Made by a program: the position numbers and the translations under genes. From CAWFKS01 sp963816435 (GTDB lineage: Bacteria > Pseudomonadota > Alphaproteobacteria > Rhizobiales > Rhizobiaceae): a stretch of DNA of 64,000 bases. Positions 56,150 through 64,000 of the stretch are shown piece after piece. Below the pieces are notes generated by a model. It worked only from the letters and a program-made list of their open reading frames with translations. It searched no databases and had not been told where the DNA came from. Every line of letters begins with the position of its first letter. Position 1 is the first letter of the stretch. The stretch is taken from assembly GCA_963816435.1 (NCBI GenBank), contig CAWFKS010000012.1, forward strand, positions 248,001 to 312,000, written 5' to 3'.

Positions 56150-56370
56150 ATCCGCGACCCCCTCTCTTGCAAATTCCAAGGACTTGGCTGCGCCAAGCCC
56201 GGGAATTTGCTTTCTCCCCGCCAGGGGGGAGACAGGCGCGCCGCACCTGCGTTCCCGCATACGTTTTCATGGAGGAGGCGCGAACGGTGATGCCGGCTAT
56301 CTCTCCCCTTGCGGGAGAGAAAGCGATTTCGACGTCTTGGACGGCGAAGCAAGGCCAAGCGTCAGAAATC
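56150..56370. repeat. Palindromic repeat block between kynA and the transporter
   Basis: The 372 bp between kynA and the binding-protein gene hold an element with ends CCCCCTCTCTTGC and GCAAGAGAGGGGG (inverted) and inner units GGACTTGGCTGCGCCAAGCC and CTCTCCCCTTGCGGGAGAG. No gene is supported. The rest (56370-56511) holds the leader of the next gene with a GGGAGA ribosome site. Confidence 0.7.
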
Positions 56371-56511
56371 GCAAGAGAGGGGGTATCGCGATCCGCCGAT
56401 GCACAACAGTCAGGCGGCATATGCGGTCAACAATCGCCGGAGGGGTGCAAATGCAGCCCGTTTCCGGCATCGTGGGAAGAAAGACCAACGTTCAACAATG
56501 GGAGACATGAC

Positions 56512-57651
56512 ATGAAGAGAATTATCGCAGCGGGCCTGATGGCCCTGTCGCTCGGCGCGGCGGGCTACGCCCAGGCCGAGCCGGTCAAGGTCGGCATGAT
56601 CACCACGCTTTCGGGCGGCGGCGCCGGCCTCGGCGTCGACGTGCGCGACGGCTTCATGCTGGCGTTGAAGAACGCCGGCGACAACGAGGTCGAGGTCGTC
56701 ACCGAGGACGATGCGCAGAAGCCGGAACTGGCCGTGCAGATCGCCGACAAGATGATCCAGTCCGACAATGTCGACATCCTCACCGGCATCATCTGGTCGA
56801 ACCTCGCCATGGCGGTGGTGCCGAGCGTGGTGGGCCAGGGCAAGTTCTACATCTCGCCGAACGCCGGCCCGTCGGCGCTGGCCGGCGCGCAGTGCGACAA
56901 GAACTATTTCAACGTCGCCTACCAGAACGACAATTTCCACGAGGCGATGGGCGCCTACGCCAACGACGCCGGCTACAAGAAGACCTTCATCATGGCGCCG
57001 AACTACCCGGCGGGTAAGGATTCGCTGACCGGCTTCAAGCGCTTCTACAAGGGCGACGTGGTCGACGAGGTCTACACCCAGCTCGGCCAGACCGATTACG
57101 CCGCCGAGATCGCGCAGATCCGCGCTTCCGGTGCGGATTCGGTGTTCTTCTTCCTGCCGGGCGGCATGGGCATCGCCTTCACCAAGCAGTATGCGCAGTC
57201 GGGCGTCGACATCCCGCTGATGGGCCCGGCCTTCTCGTTCAGCCAGGACGTGCTGCCGGCGATCGGCGACGCGGCCCTCGGCGTCAAGAACTCGGCGTCC
57301 TGGTCGCACGACCTCGACAACGCGGCCAACAAGAAGTTCGTCGACACCTTCAAGAAGGAATACGGACGCCTGCCGTCGGTCTATGCCGCGCAGGGCTACG
57401 ACGCCGCCAACCTGATCATCTCGGCCTCCAAGAAGGCCGACGTGAAGGATGCCGATGCCTTCCGTGCAGCCCTCAAGGAGGCCGACTTCGACTCCGTGCG
57501 CGGCAAGTTCAAGTTCGGAAACAACAACCACCCGATCCAGGACATCTACGTCCGCGAGGTGGTGAAGGAAGGCGACACGATCACCAACAAGATCGTCGGC
57601 ACCGCCTTCACCGACCACAAGGACGCCTACGCCGACCAGTGCAAGATGTAG
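56512..57651 (+). CDS. ABC transporter substrate-binding protein (branched-chain amino acid/aromatic type)
   Basis: Periplasmic binding protein of 379 aa with a normal Sec signal peptide (MKRIIAAGLMALSLGAAGYAQA). The mature part begins EPVKVGMITTLSGGGAGLGV. IADKMIQSDNVDILTGIIWS, QLGQTDYAAEIAQIRASGAD and AAQGYDAANLIISA are typical of type I Leu/Ile/Val-like binding proteins. Many members bind aromatic acids, and its position behind the kynurenine/anthranilate operon suggests tryptophan, kynurenine or anthranilate as ligand. That is inference. Confidence 0.88.
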   Translation: MKRIIAAGLMALSLGAAGYAQAEPVKVGMITTLSGGGAGLGVDVRDGFMLALKNAGDNEVEVVTEDDAQKPELAVQIADKMIQSDNVDILTGIIWSNLAMAVVPSVVGQGKFYISPNAGPSALAGAQCDKNYFNVAYQNDNFHEAMGAYANDAGYKKTFIMAPNYPAGKDSLTGFKRFYKGDVVDEVYTQLGQTDYAAEIAQIRASGADSVFFFLPGGMGIAFTKQYAQSGVDIPLMGPAFSFSQDVLPAIGDAALGVKNSASWSHDLDNAANKKFVDTFKKEYGRLPSVYAAQGYDAANLIISASKKADVKDADAFRAALKEADFDSVRGKFKFGNNNHPIQDIYVREVVKEGDTITNKIVGTAFTDHKDAYADQCKM

Positions 57652-57667
57652 GCTGGTTGCGCCGCTT

Positions 57668-57850
57668 CTCTCCTCCCCCTCGATGGGGGAGGTGCCGTGC
57701 GGAGCGAGGCGGAGGGGGTGTTCAATTTCGATCACCCCACCCGACCGCTTCGCGGCCACCCTCCCCGTCGAGGGGAGGGAGGCGCCCACGTCGCGGCCAG
57801 CCTTCTTCTCCCCGCCGGCGGGGAGAAGATGCCGGCAGGCAGATGAGGGG
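57668..57850. repeat. RIME-like palindromic repeats before the permease gene
   Basis: CTCCTCCCCCTCGATGGGGGAGG, then CCACCCTCCCCGTCGAGGGGAGGG, then CTTCTCCCCGCCGGCGGGGAGAAG with GGCAGGCAGATGAGGGG. It lies in the 235-bp gap between the binding-protein and permease genes and may serve to lower downstream expression, as intercistronic hairpins do elsewhere. Confidence 0.75.
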
Positions 57851-57886
57851 CATTCCAATTCAAAGATCTTAGCGACACCGACCGAC

Positions 57887-58807
57887 GTGCAAACCGCCCT
57901 CATCATCGAGCAGCTGCTCAACGGCCTGCAGTTCGGCGTCATGCTCTTCCTCATGGCGGCGGGGCTGACGCTGATCTTCGGCGTGATGGGGCTGATCAAT
58001 CTCGCCCACGGCTCGCTCTACATGGTCGGCGCCTTCGCCTGCGCCGCTGTCGCCGCCTGGTCGGGTTCGTTCTGGCTGGGCCTGGTGGCGAGCCTGGCGG
58101 CAGCCGCCGCCGCCGGGGCCATCGTCGAACTTCTGGTCGTTCGCCGGCTCTACGCCCGCGACCACCTTGACCAGGTGCTCGCCACCTTCGCGCTGATCCT
58201 GATCTTTTCGGAAGGCACGCGCTGGCTGTTCGGCTCCTTCCCGCTCTATCTCGACATCCCGCCGCTGCTGCAGGGCACCGTGCCGCTGCCGGGCGGCTCG
58301 CAATACCAGCTCTACCGGCTGGCGATCATCGGCGTCGGCGTGGTCGTCGCGCTCGGCCTGTGGCTGCTGATCACCCGCACCCGGCTCGGCATGCGCATCC
58401 GCGCCGGCGAGAGCGACCGCGAGATGATCGCGGCCCTCGGCGTCGACATCTCGACGCTCTACACGCTGGTCTTCGCGCTGGGCGCGGCGCTTGCCGGGCT
58501 TGCCGGCGCCATGGTCGGCGCGCTGCAATCGGTGCAGGTCGGCATGGGCGAGCCGGTGCTGATCCTCGCCTTCGTCGTCATCGTCATCGGCGGCATCGGT
58601 TCGATCCGCGGCGCGCTGGTCGGCGCGCTGCTGGTGGGCATCGTCGACACGATGGGCCGCTTCCTGCTGCCGGCCTTCTTCGCGCTGTTCATGGGGCCGT
58701 CGGCTTCGGCCTCGATCGGCGCCGCGCTCGCCTCGATGCTGATCTACCTCGTCATGGCCATCATCCTCGCCATCAGGCCGCAGGGCCTGTTCCCGGCCGG
58801 CTCGTGA
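57887..58807 (+). CDS. ABC transporter permease, LivH type (second set)
   Basis: Permease of about 306 aa: LLNGLQFGVMLFLMAAGLTL, IFGVMGLINLAHGSLYMVGA and the C-terminal VIVIGGIGSIRGALVGALLV. The frame is open upstream through the repeat, but protein-like sequence begins at VQTALIIEQLL, so I use the GTG at 57887. No strong ribosome site is seen there. It precedes the LivM-type gene by 7 bp. Confidence 0.88.
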   Translation: MQTALIIEQLLNGLQFGVMLFLMAAGLTLIFGVMGLINLAHGSLYMVGAFACAAVAAWSGSFWLGLVASLAAAAAAGAIVELLVVRRLYARDHLDQVLATFALILIFSEGTRWLFGSFPLYLDIPPLLQGTVPLPGGSQYQLYRLAIIGVGVVVALGLWLLITRTRLGMRIRAGESDREMIAALGVDISTLYTLVFALGAALAGLAGAMVGALQSVQVGMGEPVLILAFVVIVIGGIGSIRGALVGALLVGIVDTMGRFLLPAFFALFMGPSASASIGAALASMLIYLVMAIILAIRPQGLFPAGS

Positions 58808-58814
58808 GGCGACG

Positions 58815-59786
58815 ATGAGCCGCGAAACGATCGTCAACCTCGTCATTGCCGCACTGTTTCTCGCCGCACCGTTCACCGCGCAGGCGGCGGGCGAGACGTT
58901 CTATCTGACGCTGCTGACGCGGGTCGCCATCCTGGCGCTCGCCGCGACCGGGCTGAACATCGCGCTGGGGCTCGGAGGGCTGGTGTCGTTCGGCCACGCC
59001 GCCTTCTTCGGCATCGGCGGCTATTGCGCCGGCATTCTCGCCATCCACGCCTTCAACGCCGAGCCGCTGATCTTCGGCCTGCCCGGCACCAAGCTGATGC
59101 CGGTGATCTGGGTGGTGTCGCTGGCGGTGGCCGGCATCGCCGCGCTGCCGATCGGCGCGATCAGCCTGAGGACCTCGGGCGTCTACTTCATCATGATCAC
59201 GCTGGCCTTCGCCCAGATGATCTTCTACTTCGCCATCTCCTGGCCGGCCTATGGCGGCGAGGACGGTCTGTCCTTCTACGTCCGCAACGCGTTTCCTGGC
59301 GTCAACACGCTGCGGCCGATGCCGTTCCTGCTGATCTGCTACGGCGTGCTGGCGGTGGCGCTGGTGTTTTTCCAGCTGCTGCGCGATTCCCGCTTCGGCG
59401 CGGCCCTCCAGGCGTCGCGCCAGAACGAGGTGCGGCTTGCCGCCGTCGGCATCGCCCCCTACCGGGTGAAGCTCGTCGCCTTCGTGGTCTCGGCGATGAT
59501 CACCGGCGTCGCCGGTGCGCTCTACGCCGACCTCAACCGCTTCGTCAGCCCGGCCATGCTGTCGTGGCAGATGTCGGGCGAGCTGATCGTCCTGATCATC
59601 CTCGGCGGCACCGGACGCCTGCTCGGGCCGCTGGCCGGCGCCATCGTCTACGTCGTCATCGAATACGCGCTGGGCGGCGTCACCGAGCGCTGGCAGTTCT
59701 TCCTCGGCCTGATCCTGCTCGGCGTCGTGCTGTTCGCGCGCGGCGGGCTGATCGGCGTGCTGGCGGGGAGGGCGCGCCATGGCTGA
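58815..59786 (+). CDS. ABC transporter permease, LivM type (second set)
   Basis: Permease of 323 aa with ALAATGLNIALGLGGLVSFG, HAAFFGIGGYCAGIL, SLRTSGVYFIMITLAFAQMI and the coupling loop SRQNEVRLAAVGIAPYRVKL. The start follows GTGAGGCGACG. It overlaps the ATPase gene by 8 bp. Confidence 0.9.
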   Translation: MSRETIVNLVIAALFLAAPFTAQAAGETFYLTLLTRVAILALAATGLNIALGLGGLVSFGHAAFFGIGGYCAGILAIHAFNAEPLIFGLPGTKLMPVIWVVSLAVAGIAALPIGAISLRTSGVYFIMITLAFAQMIFYFAISWPAYGGEDGLSFYVRNAFPGVNTLRPMPFLLICYGVLAVALVFFQLLRDSRFGAALQASRQNEVRLAAVGIAPYRVKLVAFVVSAMITGVAGALYADLNRFVSPAMLSWQMSGELIVLIILGGTGRLLGPLAGAIVYVVIEYALGGVTERWQFFLGLILLGVVLFARGGLIGVLAGRARHG

Positions 59787-60529
59787 GCCGGTTCTGGCCA
59801 TCGACGGCCTGCGCAAGAATTTCGGCGCGCTTGCGCGCCACCGAGGACGTCAGCCTCGACCTCGTGCCGGGCGAAATCCACGCGCTGATCGGGCCGAACG
59901 GCGCCGGCAAGTCGACGCTGATCCACCAGATCGCCGGCACGCTGAGGCAGGATGCAGGCACGATCCGCTTCATGGGCGAGGACATCGGCCGGCTGACCGT
60001 CGCCGAACGGGCGCGGCGCGGGCTCGGCCGCACCTTCCAGGTGTCGTCGCTGGCGCCGGAGTTTTCGGCGCTGAGGAACGTCATGCTGGCGGTGCAGGCG
60101 ACCAGGGGCTCGAGCTTCCGCTTCTTCCGCCGCGTCGTCTCAGACGCCTCGCTGACGGAGCCCGCCTACATCGCGCTGGAGCGGGTGGGGCTGGCCGAAC
60201 GCGCCGGCGTCCGCGCGGCCGAGCTGTCGCACGGCGAGCGTAGGCAGCTCGAGATCGCCATCGCACTGGCGCTCGGCTCGAAATGCTTCCTGCTCGACGA
60301 GCCGATGGCCGGCATGGGCCCCGAGGGCTCGAAGGAGCTGACCGGCTTCCTCGACCGGCTGCGCGCCGAGGCGCCGATCCTGCTGGTCGAGCACGACATG
60401 GACGCCGTGTTCGCGCTCGCCGACCGCATCTCGGTGCTGGTCTACGGCCGCATCGTCGCCACCGGCACGGTGGCCGAGATCCGCGCCAACGAGGAAGTGC
60501 AGCGCGCCTACCTGGGAGAGGGCGCATGA
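59779..60529 (+). CDS. ABC transporter ATPase, LivG type (one frame change)
   Basis: ATPase of about 249 aa when corrected. The start MAEPVLAIDGLRKNFGAL is in one frame. One extra T near 59831 moves the rest, ATEDVSLDLVPGEIHALI, into another. Walker A is GPNGAGKSTLIHQ, the Q-loop region is RTFQVSSLAPEFSALRNVML, the signature is ELSHGERRQLEIAIALA, Walker B is CFLLDEPMAGMGPEG, and the switch His is in LLVEHDMD. It overlaps the LivF-type gene. Confidence 0.88.
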
Positions 60530-61215
60530 GCGCGCTTCTGGAACTCGCCGGCGTCGAGGCCGCCTACGGGCCGGTGCAGGCGCTGTTCGGCGTCGATCTC
60601 GCCGTCGCCGAGGGCGAGGTGGTGGCGCTGATGGGCCGCAACGGCATGGGCAAGACGACGACGATCCGCGCCGTCTGCGGGCTGACCCCGCCGCGCGCCG
60701 GCAAGATCGGCTTCGCCGGCACCGACATCTTCCGCCGCGCTCCCTACCGCATCGCCAGGCTCGGCATCGGCCTGGTTCCGGAGGGGCGGCGCTGCTTTCC
60801 CAATCTGACCGTCGAGGAAAACCTGCTGGCCGCCGCGCGATCCGGCAAGTGGACGCTCGCCACCGTCAATGCGCTGTTCCCGCGGCTGGCCGAACGGCGG
60901 CGACAGTCGGCGCGTACGCTTTCGGGCGGCGAACAGCAGATGCTGGCGATCGGCCGCGCGCTGATGACCAATCCGCGCCTGCTCATCCTCGACGAGGCGA
61001 CGGAGGGGCTGGCGCCGGTGATCCGCCAGGACATCTGGAACGCGATCCGCAAGCTGAAGGACGACGGACAGTCGATCCTGCTGGTCGACAAGTCGCTGGC
61101 CGAGCTGCTGCCGCTCGCCGACCGCTGCACCATTCTCGAAAGGGGCACGAGCGTTTGGACCGGCACGCCCGCCGCCCTCGATGAAGACATCCGCAACCGC
61201 TATCTCGGCGTGTGA
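60526..61215 (+). CDS. ABC transporter ATPase, LivF type (second set)
   Basis: ATPase of 229 aa with Walker A GRNGMGKTTTIRA, GLVPEGRRCFPNLTVEENLL, signature LSGGEQQMLAIGRALM, and Walker B LLILDEATEGLAPVI. Asp replaces the switch His (LLVDKSLAEL), a variation seen in several LivF proteins. It completes the second transporter and is followed after 25 bp by the RidA gene. Confidence 0.9.
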   Translation: MSALLELAGVEAAYGPVQALFGVDLAVAEGEVVALMGRNGMGKTTTIRAVCGLTPPRAGKIGFAGTDIFRRAPYRIARLGIGLVPEGRRCFPNLTVEENLLAAARSGKWTLATVNALFPRLAERRRQSARTLSGGEQQMLAIGRALMTNPRLLILDEATEGLAPVIRQDIWNAIRKLKDDGQSILLVDKSLAELLPLADRCTILERGTSVWTGTPAALDEDIRNRYLGV

Positions 61216-61240
61216 GACAGGCCGCCCCTCGGAGGAGACG

Positions 61241-61642
61241 ATGACAATTCACCAGATGCTTCATCCGGAAGGCTGGAAACCGGCCAAGGGCTACGCCAAC
61301 GGCATCGCCGCGACCGGCCGGGTCGTCTATCTCGGCGGCCAGATCGGCTGGACCGGCGCACAGCGCTTCGAGACCGACGACTTCGTCGGCCAGTGCCGGC
61401 AGGCGCTGGAAAACGTCGTCGCGATCCTGGCCGAGGCCGGCGGCGGCCCCGAGCACGTCGTCAAGATGACCTGGTTCATCACCGACAAGCAGGAATACCT
61501 GGCCAGCCTGAAGGAGCTCGGCGAGGCCTATCGCGCCGTCATGGGCAGGCATTTTCCGGCCATGACGATGGTCGAGGTTTCCGCCCTGATCGAGGACGAG
61601 GCCAAGGTCGAGATCGAGGCGACGGCGGTGCTGCCGGAGTGA
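61241..61642 (+). CDS. RidA/YjgF-family enamine/imine deaminase
   Basis: A 133-aa RidA-fold protein: LHPEGWKPAKGYANGIAATG, VVYLGGQIGWTGAQRFETDD and VVKMTWFITDKQEYLASLKE, ending MVEVSALIEDEAKVEIEATA. RidA enzymes hydrolyse reactive enamines and imines to ketones and ammonia. It has a strong GGAGGAGACG ribosome site. Co-location with the aminobenzoyl-CoA genes suggests removal of the amino group from the dearomatised intermediate. The Arg that binds carboxylates in canonical RidA is not evident at its usual place, which would fit a different substrate. This last point needs an alignment. Confidence 0.85.
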   Translation: MTIHQMLHPEGWKPAKGYANGIAATGRVVYLGGQIGWTGAQRFETDDFVGQCRQALENVVAILAEAGGGPEHVVKMTWFITDKQEYLASLKELGEAYRAVMGRHFPAMTMVEVSALIEDEAKVEIEATAVLPE

Positions 61643-61885
61643 CGCGCGCGGGGGCCGCGCCCGGCTGGAGCCGCCGGCGGTCGCGACTCGATTTCGCGGC
61701 GACCGGTTGACCCCGGTCGCGCGTGACCCAAGTCAATGTGCTGTCGATGGATGCCGCGCGGTCCGTTCGCGGTAGAGCCTGCCTCGTGGGGATGCCCTCG
61801 CGCCTGAACAATCCTGCCCGGCGGCGCGAGGCCGGCACGTCGGTCCGCCGCGGGCGATCCACCATGTCATCGGGAGGACATGTCG

Positions 61886-63244
61886 ATGAAGATGACCCTG
61901 CTGGCCGGCGTCGCGCTGACCGTTCTCGCAGCCGCACCGGCCGCATTTGCCGCCGACCTCGCCTATCCGATCGACGGGGACCCGGCTTTCAACTGGAAGA
62001 GCTATCACGACTTCGCCGACAGCCATGATTTGTCCGGCCAGACGCTGTCGATCTTCGGGCCGTGGCTGAGCGCCGACAAGGACGGCTTCGAGAAGGTGCT
62101 GGCCTATTTCGAGGAAGCGACCGGCGCCACGGTCAACTATTCCGGCTCCGACTCCTTCGAGCAGCAGATCGTCATCGACACGCAGGCGGGCAGCCCCGCC
62201 AACATCGCCATCTTCCCGCAGCCCGGCCTGGCCGCGGACGTGGCGAGCAAGGGCAACCTGACGCCGCTCGACGACGCCACCAGGACGTGGATGCTCGACA
62301 ACTACTCGGCCGGCCAGTCGTGGGTGGACCTGTCCACCTATGCCGGAAAGGACGGCGACAAGCAGCTCTTCGCGCTGCCGTGGAAGGCCGATCTGAAGAG
62401 CCTGGTATGGTACGTGCCCGAGAACTTCGAGGAAGCGGGTTACGAGGTGCCCGAGACGATGGAGGAGCTGAAGGCGCTCACCCAGCAGATCGTCGACGAC
62501 GGCGGAACGCCGTGGTGCATCGGCCTCGGCGCTGGCGCTGCAACCGGTTGGCCTGCCACCGACTGGGTCGAGGATCTGATGCTGCGCCTGAACCCGCCGG
62601 ACGTCTATGACGGCTGGGTCGACAATTCGGTCAAGTTCAACGACCCGCGCGTCGTCGAGGCGATCAAGGAATTCGGCTGGTTCGCCAAGAACGACGAGTT
62701 CGTCGACGGTGGCGCCGCCGCGGTGGCCTCCACCGACTTCCGCGACAGCCCCAAGGGCCTCTTCACCGCGCCGCCCAAGTGCTACATGCACCGCCAGGCG
62801 TCGTTCATCCCGGCCTTCTTCCCGGAAGGCACGAAGCTCGGCACCGACGCCGACTTCTTCTACTTTCCGCCCTATGCAAGCAAGGATCTCGGCAATCCGG
62901 TGCTGGGCGCCGGCACGCTGTTCGCCATCACCAAGGACTCGCCGGCCGCCCGCGCCTTCATCGAGTTCCTCGAGACGCCGATCGCCTCGGAGGTCGCGAT
63001 GGCCGCGTGGAACTTCTTCACGCCGCTGAAGAGCGTCAATCCCGCCGTCTATCCGACGGACACGCTGCGCAAGGAGAACGACATCATTCTCAACGCGACG
63101 ACCTTCCGCTTCGACGGCTCGGACCTGATGCCCGGCAAGGTCGGCGCCGGCTCGTTCTGGACCGGCATGGTCGATTTCGTCGGCGGCAAGTCGGCCGAGG
63201 AAGTCGCCAACGAGATCCAGAAGTCGTGGGACGCCATCAAGTAG
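61886..63244 (+). CDS. aglE: Alpha-glucoside ABC transporter substrate-binding protein AglE
   Basis: Periplasmic sugar-binding protein of 452 aa with signal peptide MKMTLLAGVALTVLAAAPAA and a mature start near DLAYPIDGDPAFNWKSY. LSIFGPWLSADKDGFEKVLA, WYVPENFEEAGYEVPETMEE, WCIGLGAGAATGWPATDWVE and GAGTLFAITKDSPAARAF match AglE of rhizobia, which binds sucrose, maltose and trehalose. The GGAGG at 61873-61877 is 8 bases before the ATG at 61886 and only 2 before the ATG at 61880, so 61886 is chosen. No aglR regulator lies in the 240 bp upstream, where no other gene or repeat is seen. Confidence 0.9.
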   Translation: MKMTLLAGVALTVLAAAPAAFAADLAYPIDGDPAFNWKSYHDFADSHDLSGQTLSIFGPWLSADKDGFEKVLAYFEEATGATVNYSGSDSFEQQIVIDTQAGSPANIAIFPQPGLAADVASKGNLTPLDDATRTWMLDNYSAGQSWVDLSTYAGKDGDKQLFALPWKADLKSLVWYVPENFEEAGYEVPETMEELKALTQQIVDDGGTPWCIGLGAGAATGWPATDWVEDLMLRLNPPDVYDGWVDNSVKFNDPRVVEAIKEFGWFAKNDEFVDGGAAAVASTDFRDSPKGLFTAPPKCYMHRQASFIPAFFPEGTKLGTDADFFYFPPYASKDLGNPVLGAGTLFAITKDSPAARAFIEFLETPIASEVAMAAWNFFTPLKSVNPAVYPTDTLRKENDIILNATTFRFDGSDLMPGKVGAGSFWTGMVDFVGGKSAEEVANEIQKSWDAIK

Positions 63245-63330
63245 GCCGTTCGGCCTGACGCACCAGAGCGGTCCCGGGCTTCGGTCGGGGGCCGGACGCG
63301 ACACGGGAACGGCGGGCCCGGAGGGGACAT

Positions 63331-64000
63331 ATGGGGCAGTTGCTCAGTGCGGCGGTAACAGTGGTCGTCGGCGTCGGCGCGGCGGCCCTCTATTTCTGGC
63401 TGGTCAACTTCCTGCTCGACCTCGTGCTGCCGCCGCGCGGCGGCGCAGTGCAGGCGGCGCGCAACCAGCGCATCGCCGCCGCCATCAGGCCCTGGCTGTT
63501 CCTCGGCCCGGCGCTGTTCTTCCTCGGCCTCTACCTCGTCTACCCGGTGATCGATTCGGTCAGGCTCAGCTTCTACGGCCGCTCCGGCGTGGATTTCGTC
63601 GGCCTCGACAACTATCGCTGGGCCTTCCACGACCGGCAGTTTCGCGAGGCGATCTTCAACAATTTGCTGTGGCTGATCGTGGTGCCGGCCGCCAGCACAT
63701 TCTTCGGCCTTGTCATCGCCTACCTCACCGACCGCATCTGGTGGGGCAACATCGCCAAGAGCCTGGTGTTCATGCCGATGGCGATCTCGTTCGTCGGCGC
63801 CAGCGTGATCTGGAAGTTCATCTACGACTATCGCGGCGAGGGCTCGACCCAGATCGGCCTGCTCAACGCCATCGTCACCTTCTTCGGCGGCGAGCCGCAG
63901 GCCTGGATCACCATCCCGTTCTGGAACAACTTCTTCCTGATGATCATCCTGATCTGGATCCAGACCGGCTTCGCAATGGTCATCCTGTCGGCCGCGCTGC
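63331..64000 (+). CDS. aglF: Alpha-glucoside ABC transporter permease AglF (partial, runs off the window)
   Basis: N-terminal 223 residues or so of an MalF-type sugar permease. It starts MGQLLSAAVTVVVGVGAAAL after GGAGGGGACAT. A first transmembrane helix is followed by a cytoplasmic segment, RNQRIAAAIRPWLFLGPALF, then SVRLSFYGRSGVDFVGLDNY and several helices. No stop before the window edge. Adjacent to aglE, as in rhizobial aglEFGAK operons. Confidence 0.9.
   Translation, partial: MGQLLSAAVTVVVGVGAAALYFWLVNFLLDLVLPPRGGAVQAARNQRIAAAIRPWLFLGPALFFLGLYLVYPVIDSVRLSFYGRSGVDFVGLDNYRWAFHDRQFREAIFNNLLWLIVVPAASTFFGLVIAYLTDRIWWGNIAKSLVFMPMAISFVGASVIWKFIYDYRGEGSTQIGLLNAIVTFFGGEPQAWITIPFWNNFFLMIILIWIQTGFAMVILSAAL

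Noticed and set aside
63245..63330. GGCCGTTCGGCC hairpin after aglE as a terminator
   Set aside because: Short stem with no T-run, and aglF follows in the same operon; it may be at most a weak processing site.

Overview
The window is GC-rich, densely coding DNA from an alphaproteobacterium, most likely Hyphomicrobiales (Phyllobacteriaceae/Mesorhizobium-like). This placement is inferred from the HutF-type hut operon, MatB, the HWE kinase with an EcfG-type promoter, CsgH, aglEF, and many short palindromic intergenic repeats of the rhizobial RIME type. I see no tRNA, rRNA, CRISPR array, insertion sequence or prophage. The window is a chain of catabolic modules, each mostly with its own ABC transporter, separated by palindromic repeats and three small toxin-antitoxin loci.

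Layout: (1) 0-6.8 kb, complete five-step histidine utilisation: hutF facing hutI-hutH-hutG-hutU, with a HutC-like operator between. (2) 6.8-12.4 kb, minus strand: a LysM protein with an EcfG-type promoter, an HWE sensor kinase, pyrC-pyrE and a thioredoxin-fold protein. (3) 12.4-19.6 kb, minus strand: branched-chain 2-oxoacid dehydrogenase bkdA1-bkdA2-bkdB-lpd followed by matB. (4) 19.8-36.6 kb, a probable nicotinamide/nicotinate island: pncB, a membrane protein, a branched-chain-amino-acid-type ABC transporter split by a toxin-antitoxin pair, nicotinamidase, a molybdenum hydroxylase (FAD, Fe-S and Mo parts), a 6-hydroxynicotinate reductase homologue, a UPF0280 protein, a DUF1185 protein and a MarR regulator. 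(5) 36.7-38.7 kb, two curlin-repeat proteins flanking CsgH. (6) 39.2-45.6 kb: hydantoinase/oxoprolinase-type hyuA and hyuB separated by a toxin-antitoxin pair on the other strand, then ferredoxin-NADP reductase, a nucleotidyltransferase and a third toxin-antitoxin pair. (7) 45.6-61.6 kb, tryptophan to 2-aminobenzoyl-CoA: kynurenine formamidase, 2-aminobenzoyl-CoA monooxygenase/reductase, SDR, MarR, enoyl-CoA hydratase, acyl-CoA dehydrogenase, 2-aminobenzoate-CoA ligase, kynureninase, tryptophan 2,3-dioxygenase, a second branched-chain-type ABC transporter and a RidA protein. (8) 61.9-64 kb, start of an alpha-glucoside ABC transporter (aglE, aglF).

The most interesting parts are the nicotinate island and the kyn/abm locus. 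The island has a reductive-branch enzyme but no recognisable enamidase, so its ring-opening enzyme is open. The kyn/abm locus puts the whole route from tryptophan to the CoA-thioester branch of anthranilate degradation in one place. A similar 11-14 bp palindrome (TTTGYATRC-type) lies before the first transporter gene, before the molybdenum hydroxylase, and between hyuA and fpr, suggesting one regulon.

Caution: about a dozen conserved genes are interrupted by frame changes. Nearly all are explained by one or two extra bases, and removing them restores perfect family sequence. I read them as sequencing or assembly insertions, not decay, and annotate the whole gene span in each case.
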